64,000 nt of DNA from Lachnospiraceae bacterium (GTDB lineage Bacteria; Bacillota; Clostridia; Lachnospirales; Lachnospiraceae): the NCBI GenBank assembly GCA_015057035.1, contig SVFC01000006.1:1-64000 (forward strand), read 5' to 3'. Under the pieces are notes generated by a model. That model saw only the letters and a list, made by a program, of their open reading frames with translations. It had not been told where the DNA came from and did not search any database. The first letter of the stretch is position 1, and every line of letters starts with the position of its first letter. Positions 19,498 through 27,541 of this stretch are shown one piece after another. Position numbers and translations under genes: made by a program.

Positions 19498-19802
19498 GGG
19501 TGTAAGAAAAAGAACTTTTTCTTACACCCATATTTTCTCATAAAATTGTCCATTCATATCAACATATATATAATATATGGGTGTAGAAGACATAAAAGTC
19601 TTCTACACCCGGCATTTAAATAAAACTAAGGGTGCATATATACATTCTGTCCTATGCACCCTTAATACTATAAAAACTTCTAAAATCCGCTCTTTTTTCA
19701 TGTTTTACTGGGTGTATATAACTAATCCGTTCTACACACCCGCATCCTCGTAAAAACATTAGCGTCTTGGGTGTAAACTGCACAAATCACTTTACCACGC
19801 CC
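19498..19802. repeat. cluster 1 of 32-bp hairpin elements (five units)
   Basis: This fills most of the 416-bp gap between asnB and dpaB. Units run GGG to CCC at 19498-19529, 19579-19610, 19630-19661, 19710-19741 (each 32 bp) and 19769-19802 (34 bp). All have the form GGGTGTA or GGGTGCA, a variable core, then TACACCC, TGCACCC, CACACCC or CACGCCC. The first two are perfect hairpins; the third has GGGTGCA/TGCACCC, a compensated pair. Start-to-start offsets are 81, 51, 80 and 59 bp. The spacers are AT-rich and hold no ORF. Confidence 0.9.
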
Positions 19803-19878
19803 AAATAACACCATTCATATACAAATCCCCGCGCGGCACCACATTACGAACTTTGCAACTACTCCGCCGCGCGACATT

Positions 19879-20457
19879 TCATTGTATTACAGGCTGAATC
19901 TGTTTGCCCTTCAACGCAAATTCAATGGTCTCTGGCAACAACTCCAGATGCGCAATCATGGAGTTCGGCTTCGACTTATGATTATCCTGCCCGAATGGCA
20001 CAAAATAGATATTTTTCATATTCATCAGTGCACCAATGTTTTTAAAGTTCATACCCAGCGCGTCGTTAGTGGAAATTGCAATGACGAGGGGTTTGCCATT
20101 TCTCATATGAGCTTTTGCTGCCATCAGCACTGGGGTGTCCACGATGCCATTACAAAGTTTTGCTGCGGTATTGCCGGTACAAGGTGCAATCACCATCACA
20201 TCCAGATAATTGTTCGGACCAATTGGCTCTGCTTCTGGAATGGTGCGGATACCTTCGCTATCCGTAATCTCGCAAATGCCTTCCACGAACTCTTTTGCGC
20301 TACCGAATCTAGTGTCCAGTGTCTGTGTCTGAAAAGAAAAAATCGGCGTAATCTTTGCGCCCATCTCCTTTAAATGAATCACCTGTTTTCTCGTTTGTGC
20401 AAAGGTACAGAAGGACCCTGTAATCCCATAACCTATATGATAATTTGAAAAATCCAT
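19879..20457 (-). CDS. dpaB: dipicolinate synthase subunit B
   Basis: 192 residues of the flavoprotein-like family (GYGITGSFCTFAQ near the start, APCTGNTAAKLCNGI, ATND). With DpaA it converts 2,3-dihydrodipicolinate-level intermediates of the lysine pathway into dipicolinic acid, made in the mother cell and stored with calcium in the spore core. The gene overlaps dpaA by 25 bp and has GAGAGGA upstream of its ATG, so translation is coupled. It is the last gene of the lysC-dpaA-dpaB group. A hairpin-element cluster lies beyond its 3' end. Confidence 0.93.
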   Translation of the reverse strand: MDFSNYHIGYGITGSFCTFAQTRKQVIHLKEMGAKITPIFSFQTQTLDTRFGSAKEFVEGICEITDSEGIRTIPEAEPIGPNNYLDVMVIAPCTGNTAAKLCNGIVDTPVLMAAKAHMRNGKPLVIAISTNDALGMNFKNIGALMNMKNIYFVPFGQDNHKSKPNSMIAHLELLPETIEFALKGKQIQPVIQ

Positions 20458-21329
20458 TGTCTATCCTCTCTCACATCTTTTTGCAGGGGCGCATATTTGG
20501 ATATTGCATTTTTCAAAAGTTCTGCACTACTTGATGTTGTATAGATTCCCGGAAGCCCCAAGGCAAGTTTGGCGGTAATTCCATACTTTTCTGCCGCCAC
20601 AAAGTCCGTTCCACCTGGGCTGGATGCTATATCAACAATAAGTGATTCTTTCGACATTTTTTCTATGATTTCCTCCGTTATTACGAGAGCAGGGACGGTA
20701 TTGACCACAGTATCAACTTCTGCCACGACATCCACAATACTCAAACCTTTCATCAAAGTATCAGAGGACTCCACAATTTGTTTCTCTCCCGAAAACCCCA
20801 CCGCCGCAAATCCATCCCGTCGTATCTCTTCCCGCACTTCTTCTCTTCTTGCCGCCACCGTAACCTCTGCTCCCATGGCACGCAAGAGAAAAGCAATCGG
20901 CTTTCCACAACAACCATACCCTGTCACCAGAATCTTCTGCTGACAAATGGACTTCTTGCTAGCCAGCAAAATCTCCGCCACCGTAGCCTCTGCAGTAATG
21001 ATGGCATTGCCTTCTACCACCTCCTGTAGCTGCATGAAATCCACATAGGCAATTCCATTGCTTTCCAGAAAGTTTTTCCACTCTCCACTCACTGCTCCCG
21101 CGAAAACAAACAGTGGTCCTTTGCAATTAACCAACTCCGATTTTATCGCATCGCAGACCTGTGGAAAACGATTCAGTTTTGCTACAGGCGTCGGTAAAAC
21201 ATATATTTTTTCGCAAATCTCTTCTCGTTTGTATTCTTCCCAGGAGCACTTGACTTTTTGCCCTGGCAGAAGTGTTCCCAGTGCTTCCTGTCGTTTATCT
21301 GTGGTAAGAATAATGATGTGCCTATCCAT
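20433..21329 (-). CDS. dpaA: dipicolinate synthase subunit A
   Basis: 298 residues. The Rossmann domain has ILVTGYGCCGKPIAFLL (dinucleotide loop GYGCCG), and the N-terminal part (residues 1-115) matches the DpaA N-domain. The ATG at 21329 was chosen because GGGAG lies about 10 bases upstream; a longer frame from 21350 starts ahead of that site. DpaA is the oxidoreductase subunit of dipicolinate synthase. Presence of dpaA and dpaB marks an endospore former. In Bacillus subtilis the homologues (spoVFA, spoVFB) sit with asd and dapG; here they sit 70 bp behind lysC. Confidence 0.92.
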   Translation of the reverse strand: MDRHIIILTTDKRQEALGTLLPGQKVKCSWEEYKREEICEKIYVLPTPVAKLNRFPQVCDAIKSELVNCKGPLFVFAGAVSGEWKNFLESNGIAYVDFMQLQEVVEGNAIITAEATVAEILLASKKSICQQKILVTGYGCCGKPIAFLLRAMGAEVTVAARREEVREEIRRDGFAAVGFSGEKQIVESSDTLMKGLSIVDVVAEVDTVVNTVPALVITEEIIEKMSKESLIVDIASSPGGTDFVAAEKYGITAKLALGLPGIYTTSSSAELLKNAISKYAPLQKDVREDRQWIFQIII

Positions 21330-21399
21330 ATAAAAAACGCTCCCTTCCATACTAAAATATGAAAGAGAGCGTGCTTACGTTCCTATAAGTATATGCAAT

Positions 21400-22719
21400 T
21401 TATAATCTGGTTACTACAAAAATATCATAGATTGCTTTGATTGCTTTTTCAAAGTCATCATTGCTTACACCAATGATGATGTTAAGTTCGGAAGAACCCT
21501 GGTCAATCATTCTAACGTTGATTTCTGCATGAGCAAGTGCTGAGAAAATACGTCCAGCAGTACCTCTCTGCGACTTCATACCACGACCTACAACTGCGAT
21601 TAAAGCAAGGTCTGCTTCTAACTCTGTGAAATCAGGATTAGCAAGCCTTCTAAGAGAACTCATAACCTGCTGTTCTTTTCCTTCGAACTCTGCCTGATGA
21701 ACAAATACGGTCATTGTGTCGATACCGGAAGGCATATGTTCGATGGAGATTCCATTTTCTTCAAATGCCTGAAGGGCCTTACGACAAAAACCAACTTCAT
21801 TGTTCATCTGGTCTTTTTCAATGCTTACTGCAACGAAGCCTTTTTTACCAGCCACACCTGTAATAGTGTAATCTGCTTTCTGGCAGGTGCTGTCTACAAT
21901 CATAGTTCCTTCTGCTTCTGGATCATTGGTATTGCGGATGTTAATTGGAATACCAGCCTTACGCACTGGGAATACTGCATCTTCGTGAAGAACAGATGCG
22001 CCCATATAGGATAACTCGCGAAGTTCACGGTAAGTAATTACTTTAATTGGCTTTGGATTGTCAATGATTCTTGGGTCTGCAACTAAACAGCCAGAAACAT
22101 CTGTCCAGTTTTCATAAATACTTGCTTTACAAGCTTTTGCAACGATAGAGCCAGTAATGTCAGAACCACCTCTTGAGAAAGTGCGGATGCTGCCATCTGG
22201 GTTAGAGCCATAAAAACCTGGTACAACTGCAGTTTCTAAGTTTTCCAATCTCTTAGAAAGAACCTTCTGTGTTTTGTCTGCATCAAAAACACCATGCTCA
22301 TCAAAGAAAATAACCTCAGCAGCGTCTACGAATTCATAACCCAAATAGTTCGCCATGATAATACCATTTAAGTATTCACCACGGGATGCGGCATAGTCTG
22401 CGCCTGCTTTTTCCTTGAACTTTGCTGAGATAGTTTTGAATTCTTCTTCCAAAGAAACATTCAGTTTTAAACCATTAATAATAGAATCATAACGGTCTTT
22501 AATCTTCATTAACTGAACGCGGAAATCCTTGTCTGCCTCTGCCAAAGCATAGCATTCATATAACATATCTGTTACTTTGGTATCCTTAGAATTTCTCTTT
22601 CCTGGTGCACTTGGCACAACGTATTTTCTAGACTTGTCTGCACGAATAATGTCTCCAACCTTTGCAAACTGTTCTGCACTTGCAAGAGAACTTCCACCAA
22701 ATTTTACTACTTTTACCAT
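21400..22719 (-). CDS. lysC: aspartate kinase
   Basis: 439 residues. The N-terminus has VKFGGSSLAS, and FSRGGSDITGS lies in the kinase domain. Two ACT domains are at the C-terminus (about 305-370 and 375-439), the usual layout of lysine- or threonine-sensitive aspartokinases. It phosphorylates aspartate, the first step toward lysine, threonine, methionine and dipicolinate. GAGGAG lies ten bases before the ATG. It is followed by dpaA after 70 bp, so this copy may serve sporulation. It is preceded by a long leader with promoter and terminator, and a nearer weak promoter may be present. Confidence 0.95.
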   Translation of the reverse strand: MVKVVKFGGSSLASAEQFAKVGDIIRADKSRKYVVPSAPGKRNSKDTKVTDMLYECYALAEADKDFRVQLMKIKDRYDSIINGLKLNVSLEEEFKTISAKFKEKAGADYAASRGEYLNGIIMANYLGYEFVDAAEVIFFDEHGVFDADKTQKVLSKRLENLETAVVPGFYGSNPDGSIRTFSRGGSDITGSIVAKACKASIYENWTDVSGCLVADPRIIDNPKPIKVITYRELRELSYMGASVLHEDAVFPVRKAGIPINIRNTNDPEAEGTMIVDSTCQKADYTITGVAGKKGFVAVSIEKDQMNNEVGFCRKALQAFEENGISIEHMPSGIDTMTVFVHQAEFEGKEQQVMSSLRRLANPDFTELEADLALIAVVGRGMKSQRGTAGRIFSALAHAEINVRMIDQGSSELNIIIGVSNDDFEKAIKAIYDIFVVTRL

Positions 22720-22879
22720 GTTTCACTGCTCCTCGTTTATGTAAAATTATGTCATTTTAATCTCATGTGCTTTATCATAACAGAAAGTTATGAAAAAGAA
22801 AATATAAAATTTTCATAGATTACATAAATAGAAGTTATTTCTTTATATATAGGGTATGCGTCGGTTTTATGGTGTTTCC

Positions 22880-23272
22880 TGCATCTAGGCAAAATAATAG
22901 ACGCCATCTGAATTCTCTAATCGTTTCAGACAGCGCCTATTGCATAGTCACTTCAATTTCCAATGGATTGTACCTCACAAATAATTTTTTCTTTTGTTTC
23001 TTTCCATATCTTCATCTCTTCGTTTACCTAAATGACCTCTTAGGAATGACTTCGTATCTTAATTTTTTCTTCTTATTGTTCTTCTTTTTCTTCCGAAGCT
23101 CTTTCCACTTCTTCTTTACTTTTATCTTGCCACTGGTTTCTAGATCTTCAATATGGTGTGCTCGGGTTGCTTCTTACCAAATTTAAGTTTTTGTTGGACC
23201 GTACCTCTCTTTCTTAGATTTCACTAAATGCGGCTTTCTCGTCACCGCTTCTGTGATGTAGTTCCTTTTGTT
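22880..23272 (-). ncRNA. purine-rich leader or small RNA upstream of lysC
   Basis: The 722-bp gap between the AraC-type gene and lysC holds no normal gene. A strong minus-strand promoter at 23307-23279 would start an RNA near 23272. A hairpin plus T-rich tail at 22941-22880 would stop it after about 390 nt, some 180 nt before lysC. The RNA is extremely A/G-rich between about 23125 and 22985. It includes an open frame with about 15 Lys codons and no clear start, and a 20-codon ORF (starts MKIWKETKEK) that ends about 30 nt before the terminator. I found no lysine-riboswitch core. Leader attenuation or an independent small RNA are both possible. Confidence 0.5.
22899..22942 (-). terminator. terminator/attenuator hairpin upstream of lysC
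   Basis: On the minus strand ATAGGCGCTGTCTGAA pairs with TTCAGATGGCGTCTAT (two G-U pairs) around an 11-base loop, and TATTTTGCC follows. It lies between the leader promoter and lysC. Confidence 0.7.
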
Positions 23273-23278
23273 AAGTTA

Positions 23279-23310
23279 AATATAGCACCACAATAGTGGG
23301 TTGTCAACCC
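23279..23310 (-). promoter_or_regulatory. strong promoter with palindromic operator for the lysC leader
   Basis: Minus strand: TTGACA (23307-23302), 17-bp spacer, TATATT (23284-23279). The -35 sits inside a perfect 13-bp palindrome GGGTTGTCAACCC (23298-23310), and the spacer holds CCAC-N4-GTGG. Both look like repressor sites, but the regulator is unknown. Confidence 0.75.
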
Positions 23311-23441
23311 TTATTTTCAAAATATTTGCATTTTATTTTAAATTATTTGTATTATTTGTGTGTATTTTATATTATTTTCTGACAATTTATTCATTTTATG
23401 TCTCCGTTCTTCTGCATTCATTCCAGAAAACTTTTTGGAAA

Positions 23442-25022
23442 CTACTCATTTTCACTTCGAATCTTCTTGCGATACTCCAGCGGGTTCATACCTGTTACCT
23501 TATGGAACAGTCTACGAAAATGCTTATCATCGCAATATCCCACTTCTTCCACAATCTCCGCCACTGGAGTGTCTGTGGTCCCAAGAAGTCTCTGGGCTTC
23601 ACGAATACGGATATCTGTTAATACATCGATATATTTTTCTCCCGTCTGTTCCTTGAACTTCTTGCTGAAATAACTGGTGCTAAGGCCACACTCTTCTGCC
23701 ATCTCTTCCAAGTTGATTGGCTCTGCGTAATGCACTTTCATATAGGCGATTGCCTGGGCTGCCACGTCCTGATCCTCCGCCGCCTCTTGTTGCATCATAT
23801 GGCAGATTTCCAACAGCAATGTTTCTAGTGCGCGATTTCTTTCTTTTCCATCAAAGATGTGCTGCAGTTTAAAAAACTTCCATTCTGGAATTGCCACAGA
23901 TTTTTCTGTCTGATTCTGGGCAGAAAGTCTGTACACCTCCCAACAGAACTTGGCAAAGGCTGGTGGATATTCCATGAATTTAGGTTCTGTATTCTGATAA
24001 AACTCCAAAAACCAAGTGTTCACATGGCGCACTTCGCCTAAGGTCACATATCTTAAAAGTTCCCTGATTTTTCTTTCTGGCACATATTCATCAATGGCTT
24101 TTGGCTCCTGAAACTCTTCTGCAAAAAGAGCGAACTCGCCAGTGGTCATTCGATACTCTTGGGAAAAAGCCGCACGTAGCAGAGAATCTGACACTTCACC
24201 AATGGTTTTTACGGCATTTCCCACGCTCAAAGTCACCTGGAACTCTCCGTAATATTCCTGCAAAGCCATAATCTTGCGCCAAAGAAGGAGAAAGTCTTCC
24301 TTGCGCTCCATTAGAAGCATATCTCTTCCATAATATACAATTCCAATCAAGCCATATGGCTCCTTATATCCAAGGATCATCTCTTTGGCAAGGCCCAGTG
24401 TGTGAATGGCAAGCAAAGCAACCTCCTTTAAAAAATGGGAGGTTTTATTGCAGAGTTCTGCACGATTCACGCTTATGACAAATGTCTGGTAATGATACTT
24501 GCCCAGCTTCATATTATATCTCTTGTTGATTTCCGGAAGCATGAATTCCACTTCCTCAGGCTTCTCCAGAATATGAGAAAGCAACCTCTCTGTAATCTGC
24601 TGTCTCTTCTCATACTCATATTCTTCCAAAAGAGCTCTGTCATGAAGCGTCTGGGTGACTTCATCGATTCGATTTAAGCAACGCTCAATCTGTCCTTCCA
24701 ATTCATGACGGGAAGCGGGCTCCATAAGCACCGCAGTGATTCCATTCTGGCAAGCTCCATACAACAGCGCAAAGTCCTGTCTGGTAATCATAAGTAAAAA
24801 GGCAGCATTCATCTTGCGAGCGCGAACCATTCGAATATAATTCCACAGTTCTGTACTGTTTGGCGCATTACGAATAATAAAAAGTGCAGGTATATCTGGT
24901 TCCAAATTAGATCTGTCATCAAAATCAATTTGTCTCTCTTCCAGACTATATCCTCCCAGACAACGAACCTTTTCCAACTCTTCAAGTTTAAAATTATATA
25001 GATATACCTTTAAATTCTCCAT
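23442..25022 (-). CDS. AraC-family regulator with receiver-like N-terminus
   Basis: 526 residues. The C-terminal 100 residues are a two-HTH AraC domain (INLEEMAEECGLSTSYFSKKFKEQTG, then VAEIVEEVGYCDDKHFRRLFHKVTGMNPLEYRKK). The N-terminal 120 residues have receiver-like alternation, but no conserved phospho-acceptor Asp can be placed (strand IPALFIIRN), so it is probably a phosphorylation-independent pseudo-receiver. The middle resembles the linker of clostridial YesN-type response regulators. No histidine kinase is adjacent. GGGGAG precedes the ATG, and an inverted repeat lies just upstream (25041-25060). Confidence 0.82.
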   Translation of the reverse strand: MENLKVYLYNFKLEELEKVRCLGGYSLEERQIDFDDRSNLEPDIPALFIIRNAPNSTELWNYIRMVRARKMNAAFLLMITRQDFALLYGACQNGITAVLMEPASRHELEGQIERCLNRIDEVTQTLHDRALLEEYEYEKRQQITERLLSHILEKPEEVEFMLPEINKRYNMKLGKYHYQTFVISVNRAELCNKTSHFLKEVALLAIHTLGLAKEMILGYKEPYGLIGIVYYGRDMLLMERKEDFLLLWRKIMALQEYYGEFQVTLSVGNAVKTIGEVSDSLLRAAFSQEYRMTTGEFALFAEEFQEPKAIDEYVPERKIRELLRYVTLGEVRHVNTWFLEFYQNTEPKFMEYPPAFAKFCWEVYRLSAQNQTEKSVAIPEWKFFKLQHIFDGKERNRALETLLLEICHMMQQEAAEDQDVAAQAIAYMKVHYAEPINLEEMAEECGLSTSYFSKKFKEQTGEKYIDVLTDIRIREAQRLLGTTDTPVAEIVEEVGYCDDKHFRRLFHKVTGMNPLEYRKKIRSENE

Positions 25023-25040
25023 TTTTCTCCCCTTTTAGCA

Positions 25041-25060
25041 CAAAAATGTGGTCATTTTTG
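25041..25060. promoter_or_regulatory. inverted repeat in front of the AraC-type gene
   Basis: CAAAAATG-N4-CATTTTTG, perfect 8-bp arms, about 20 bp upstream of the start codon. It could be an autoregulatory operator or a weak mRNA hairpin. Confidence 0.4.
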
Positions 25061-25174
25061 TCACATAAATAATACCCGTTGTTAAACTAAAAATACCATG
25101 TTATCATTCATTTGTAAACAAGTGAACAACACTTTTTACAAAACCCTTTCCTTTATTCCCCTTATATAAATAGA

Positions 25175-25229
25175 GCTTCCGATGGAAGCAAGAAAATTCC
25201 GCCGACTGCGATGCAGTTGGCGTTTTTTT
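25175..25229 (+). terminator. double hairpin with T-tract on the plus strand
   Basis: Two neighbouring stems share the loop GAT: GCTTCC-GAT-GGAAGC (25175-25189) and GCCGACTGC-GAT-GCAGTTGGC (25201-25221), the second followed by seven T residues. All genes around it run on the minus strand, so it would end an unannotated plus-strand transcript or act as an insulator. The rest of the 283-bp gap shows no ORF. Confidence 0.6.
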
Positions 25230-25247
25230 ATTTCCAACAAACACGCA

Positions 25248-25283
25248 AAAGGCTCTCCGAGGATACCTCCCTGGAGAGCCTTT
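25248..25283 (-). terminator. terminator of the TPM-domain gene
   Basis: AAAGGCTCTCC / GGAGAGCCTTT arms around a 14-base loop, with a short T run on the minus-strand side. It lies 23 bp after the stop. Confidence 0.8.
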
Positions 25284-25305
25284 CAAAATTCCTGTATCTA
25301 TCATA

Positions 25306-26124
25306 TTAGAATCTGTGACCGCCACCACTATGGCCGCCGCCACCTCCACCGCCACCACCGCTACGGCTACTTCCACTAGAGCCAGAGGACTGTGGGCTGT
25401 AACGTTTGGTCTGATGTGTAAAGTTGGCGCGGGCATTGTTAACATCCACTTTTGTGAAAATTCCGCCCATAATCTGTTTTGAAGATGCCTTACTTGCCCT
25501 AGAGAGCATACGCACAATAAAATAATTAATCAAAAGAGCAAGAGCAACTGCAAGGAACGCGTTGCTTATGTATTTCATTGGCTGTGCAATCCACTGGCCT
25601 TCAAACAAACTGTGAATCTGCGCAAATGCTTTGCTGGCACACTTGTAATAATCTTCGTCTGAAGCATAACTGTACACATTATCTGTAATCGTCTGTCCAT
25701 AGTCATCAGTAATGGTTTTTCTCGCACCACCCATAGAATCAATCCAGATATAACGATTGTCCATATCAATGATAAACACAATACCACTCTCATTGCCAAA
25801 ATACTCCTCGTTCAGGCGCATTGCCAGATTTTCTGTGCTAGAGTAATTCTCATCAACAGACACGAACGCAATGTTGGTATACTCCGTTATCCCTTCCATT
25901 TCCTCTAGGAGGTCTGCTTCTTCAGAAGAAGATAAAAGGTCCGCTTCATCAACGATTAAGGCTTGATAACCAGTTTCATCATTTTCATAAGCACTAGCAT
26001 AAATGGTTGATGGCACAAGACTTATTGCAACCGCTACCGTTACCATAATCACAAGTGTTCTCATCCCAAATACGTTCTTCAAAAAATCTATACTTGCATC
26101 AAATCTCGAAATCATCTTACGCAC
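25306..26124 (-). CDS. membrane TPM-domain protein with Gly-rich tail
   Basis: 272 residues from a GTG at 26124, chosen for GGGAGG eight bases upstream; it overlaps the upstream gene by 8 bp. The first membrane segment is near residues 19-43. An extracytoplasmic TPM (Psb32/MOLO-1-like) domain follows (about 55-175: VDEADLLSSSEEADLLEEM, YIWIDSMG), then a second membrane segment near 190-207 and a tail ending in a run of Gly/Ser/His (SRSGGGGGGGGGHSGGGHRF). TPM proteins are membrane-bound, and the biochemical role is poorly defined. It is coupled to the zinc-ribbon membrane protein gene. Confidence 0.82.
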   Translation of the reverse strand: MRKMISRFDASIDFLKNVFGMRTLVIMVTVAVAISLVPSTIYASAYENDETGYQALIVDEADLLSSSEEADLLEEMEGITEYTNIAFVSVDENYSSTENLAMRLNEEYFGNESGIVFIIDMDNRYIWIDSMGGARKTITDDYGQTITDNVYSYASDEDYYKCASKAFAQIHSLFEGQWIAQPMKYISNAFLAVALALLINYFIVRMLSRASKASSKQIMGGIFTKVDVNNARANFTHQTKRYSPQSSGSSGSSRSGGGGGGGGGHSGGGHRF

Positions 26125-27439
26125 GATCGTCACCTCCCGTTCTGTCAAACTGAGGCAATCTTCTCGTTGTCATAATATTGTAGTAGTACATAATATCCTT
26201 GATAGTCACAAAAATCCCCACCAAAGAAACAAGAGCGCCACCATAATAAAACAAGTCGCTTACCGGCTGCAAAATGGTGATTCCGATTCCCAGAATCAAA
26301 GCCGCTATAGCTGTAATCAATCCGATATCTTTTTTCTTTTCCAATTTTTCTTTTTTCTTAATGGCACCTAACTCACTGAAATAAATCGCCAGTGCAATTC
26401 CAGCCAACACTGTTGTAATAATCAGCAGTGTGGATGGCATCAGCGTAAAGAACAGATTTAGTAAAATAAAAAGTGGAACAGCCAAAATCAGAGATCCCCA
26501 CAGATACTTTCTGGTATCCACAGGAAGGTCTGTGACAACCTTTCCCGTCTGTCCGTTCACCGTCGCATAAGCCACACGTCCCGCATTACGGTATGACATA
26601 AACCATACAGGGAACATGGTACTATCGACTTCTTTGGTATGCGTTCCAAGTGCGCTTGCCCCCAGGGAGCCACTAATCGCCATACCCGCAAATTCTGGAT
26701 TCGAGCGAATGATTTTCGCAGATTCTTCTGTGGCAAAATTCTCTGCTTCCACACGGTATTCTTCTGAATCCACATCTGCTGTATCTGCATAGAAACCGCT
26801 CAAAAAGGCAGGCGTAAATGCCTTCATCCCCTTCACGTCAAAAGGAGCCAATTTCTCACTAATATTATCATCAAAAGAAGAAGATGCATCATAAGATAAT
26901 CCCTTATAATACGCATCAATATCCCCCTTTAGATTATAGTGGTCTGTAATGATATAATCGCCACGACGTCTGGTACGGGAACCCGACAGTTGGAAGTCCC
27001 CCTGCTGCTCCACATAAAATGCCCAGTATGGCATATAGATACCACGGAAACCATCGATGTATTTTGGATCTTTTAATGCATCAGGCGCAAAAATCGCCTT
27101 TTTCATCAAAGCCGAGTACTCTTTTTTACAATCTTCCTTGGTCTTTTTAAAAGGAATAATATAGTTAGGTCTTTTTTCATTGCGAAGTCTGCTGTGCAGA
27201 ATGGTGGATGCACCACAGAAGGTACAGAATTCCGCTGCAGAATTGTCAGTACTTACAATCTCTCCGCCACACTGTGGGCAAGAAAATACAGTAACCTCAA
27301 AGTCCTTATTGGCAAAGTTCTTCTCGTCTTTGTCTTCAAAGGAATATGGATCTGCCTGAGTATGACAATATTCGCAAGCAAGCTGTTGGGATGGAATATC
27401 GAACTTCAGATTCCCACCGCAATTTGGACATGCGTACAT
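26117..27439 (-). CDS. zinc-ribbon membrane protein
   Basis: 440 residues. The N-terminus has two zinc ribbons (CPNCGGNLKFD...CEYCH and CPQCGGEI...CTFCG). A beta-rich middle region includes IYMPYWAFYVEQQG and TMFPVWFMSYRNAGRVAYATVNGQTGKV, typical of TFIIB-zinc-ribbon membrane proteins of Firmicutes. Four membrane segments lie between about 305 and 425. The precise role is unknown; such proteins often pair with TPM-domain proteins, as here with an 8-bp overlap. AAGGAGG precedes the ATG. Confidence 0.8.
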   Translation of the reverse strand: MYACPNCGGNLKFDIPSQQLACEYCHTQADPYSFEDKDEKNFANKDFEVTVFSCPQCGGEIVSTDNSAAEFCTFCGASTILHSRLRNEKRPNYIIPFKKTKEDCKKEYSALMKKAIFAPDALKDPKYIDGFRGIYMPYWAFYVEQQGDFQLSGSRTRRRGDYIITDHYNLKGDIDAYYKGLSYDASSSFDDNISEKLAPFDVKGMKAFTPAFLSGFYADTADVDSEEYRVEAENFATEESAKIIRSNPEFAGMAISGSLGASALGTHTKEVDSTMFPVWFMSYRNAGRVAYATVNGQTGKVVTDLPVDTRKYLWGSLILAVPLFILLNLFFTLMPSTLLIITTVLAGIALAIYFSELGAIKKKEKLEKKKDIGLITAIAALILGIGITILQPVSDLFYYGGALVSLVGIFVTIKDIMYYYNIMTTRRLPQFDRTGGDDRA

Positions 27440-27500
27440 AATCTTCCTCCTTCTCTTAAGGTATATATGTATGTTAATACTTTTTTATGAAAAGGTAAAC

Positions 27501-27533
27501 AAAAAAGTCCTAGGAAATATTACCTAGGACTTT
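27501..27533 (-). terminator. trkH terminator
   Basis: AAAGTCCTAGG / CCTAGGACTTT, perfect 11-base arms and an 8-base loop, with T residues on the minus strand. Confidence 0.9.
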
Positions 27534-27541
27534 CTGCAATC

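Noticed and set aside
19498-19802. Possible CRISPR array from regularly spaced 32-bp units
   Set aside because: The 18-bp core of each unit differs, spacers are 49, 19 and 48 bp and not uniform, and the units are self-complementary at both ends. There are no cas genes.
22869-23186. Plus-strand ORF rich in Phe and Leu
   Set aside because: It is the complement of the purine-rich leader; there is no ribosome binding site or protein-like pattern.
22880-23272. Lysine riboswitch (L box) upstream of lysC
   Set aside because: The conserved aptamer segments, such as the GCCGAAG-type core, were not found on the minus strand; only promoter, purine-rich tract and terminator are seen.
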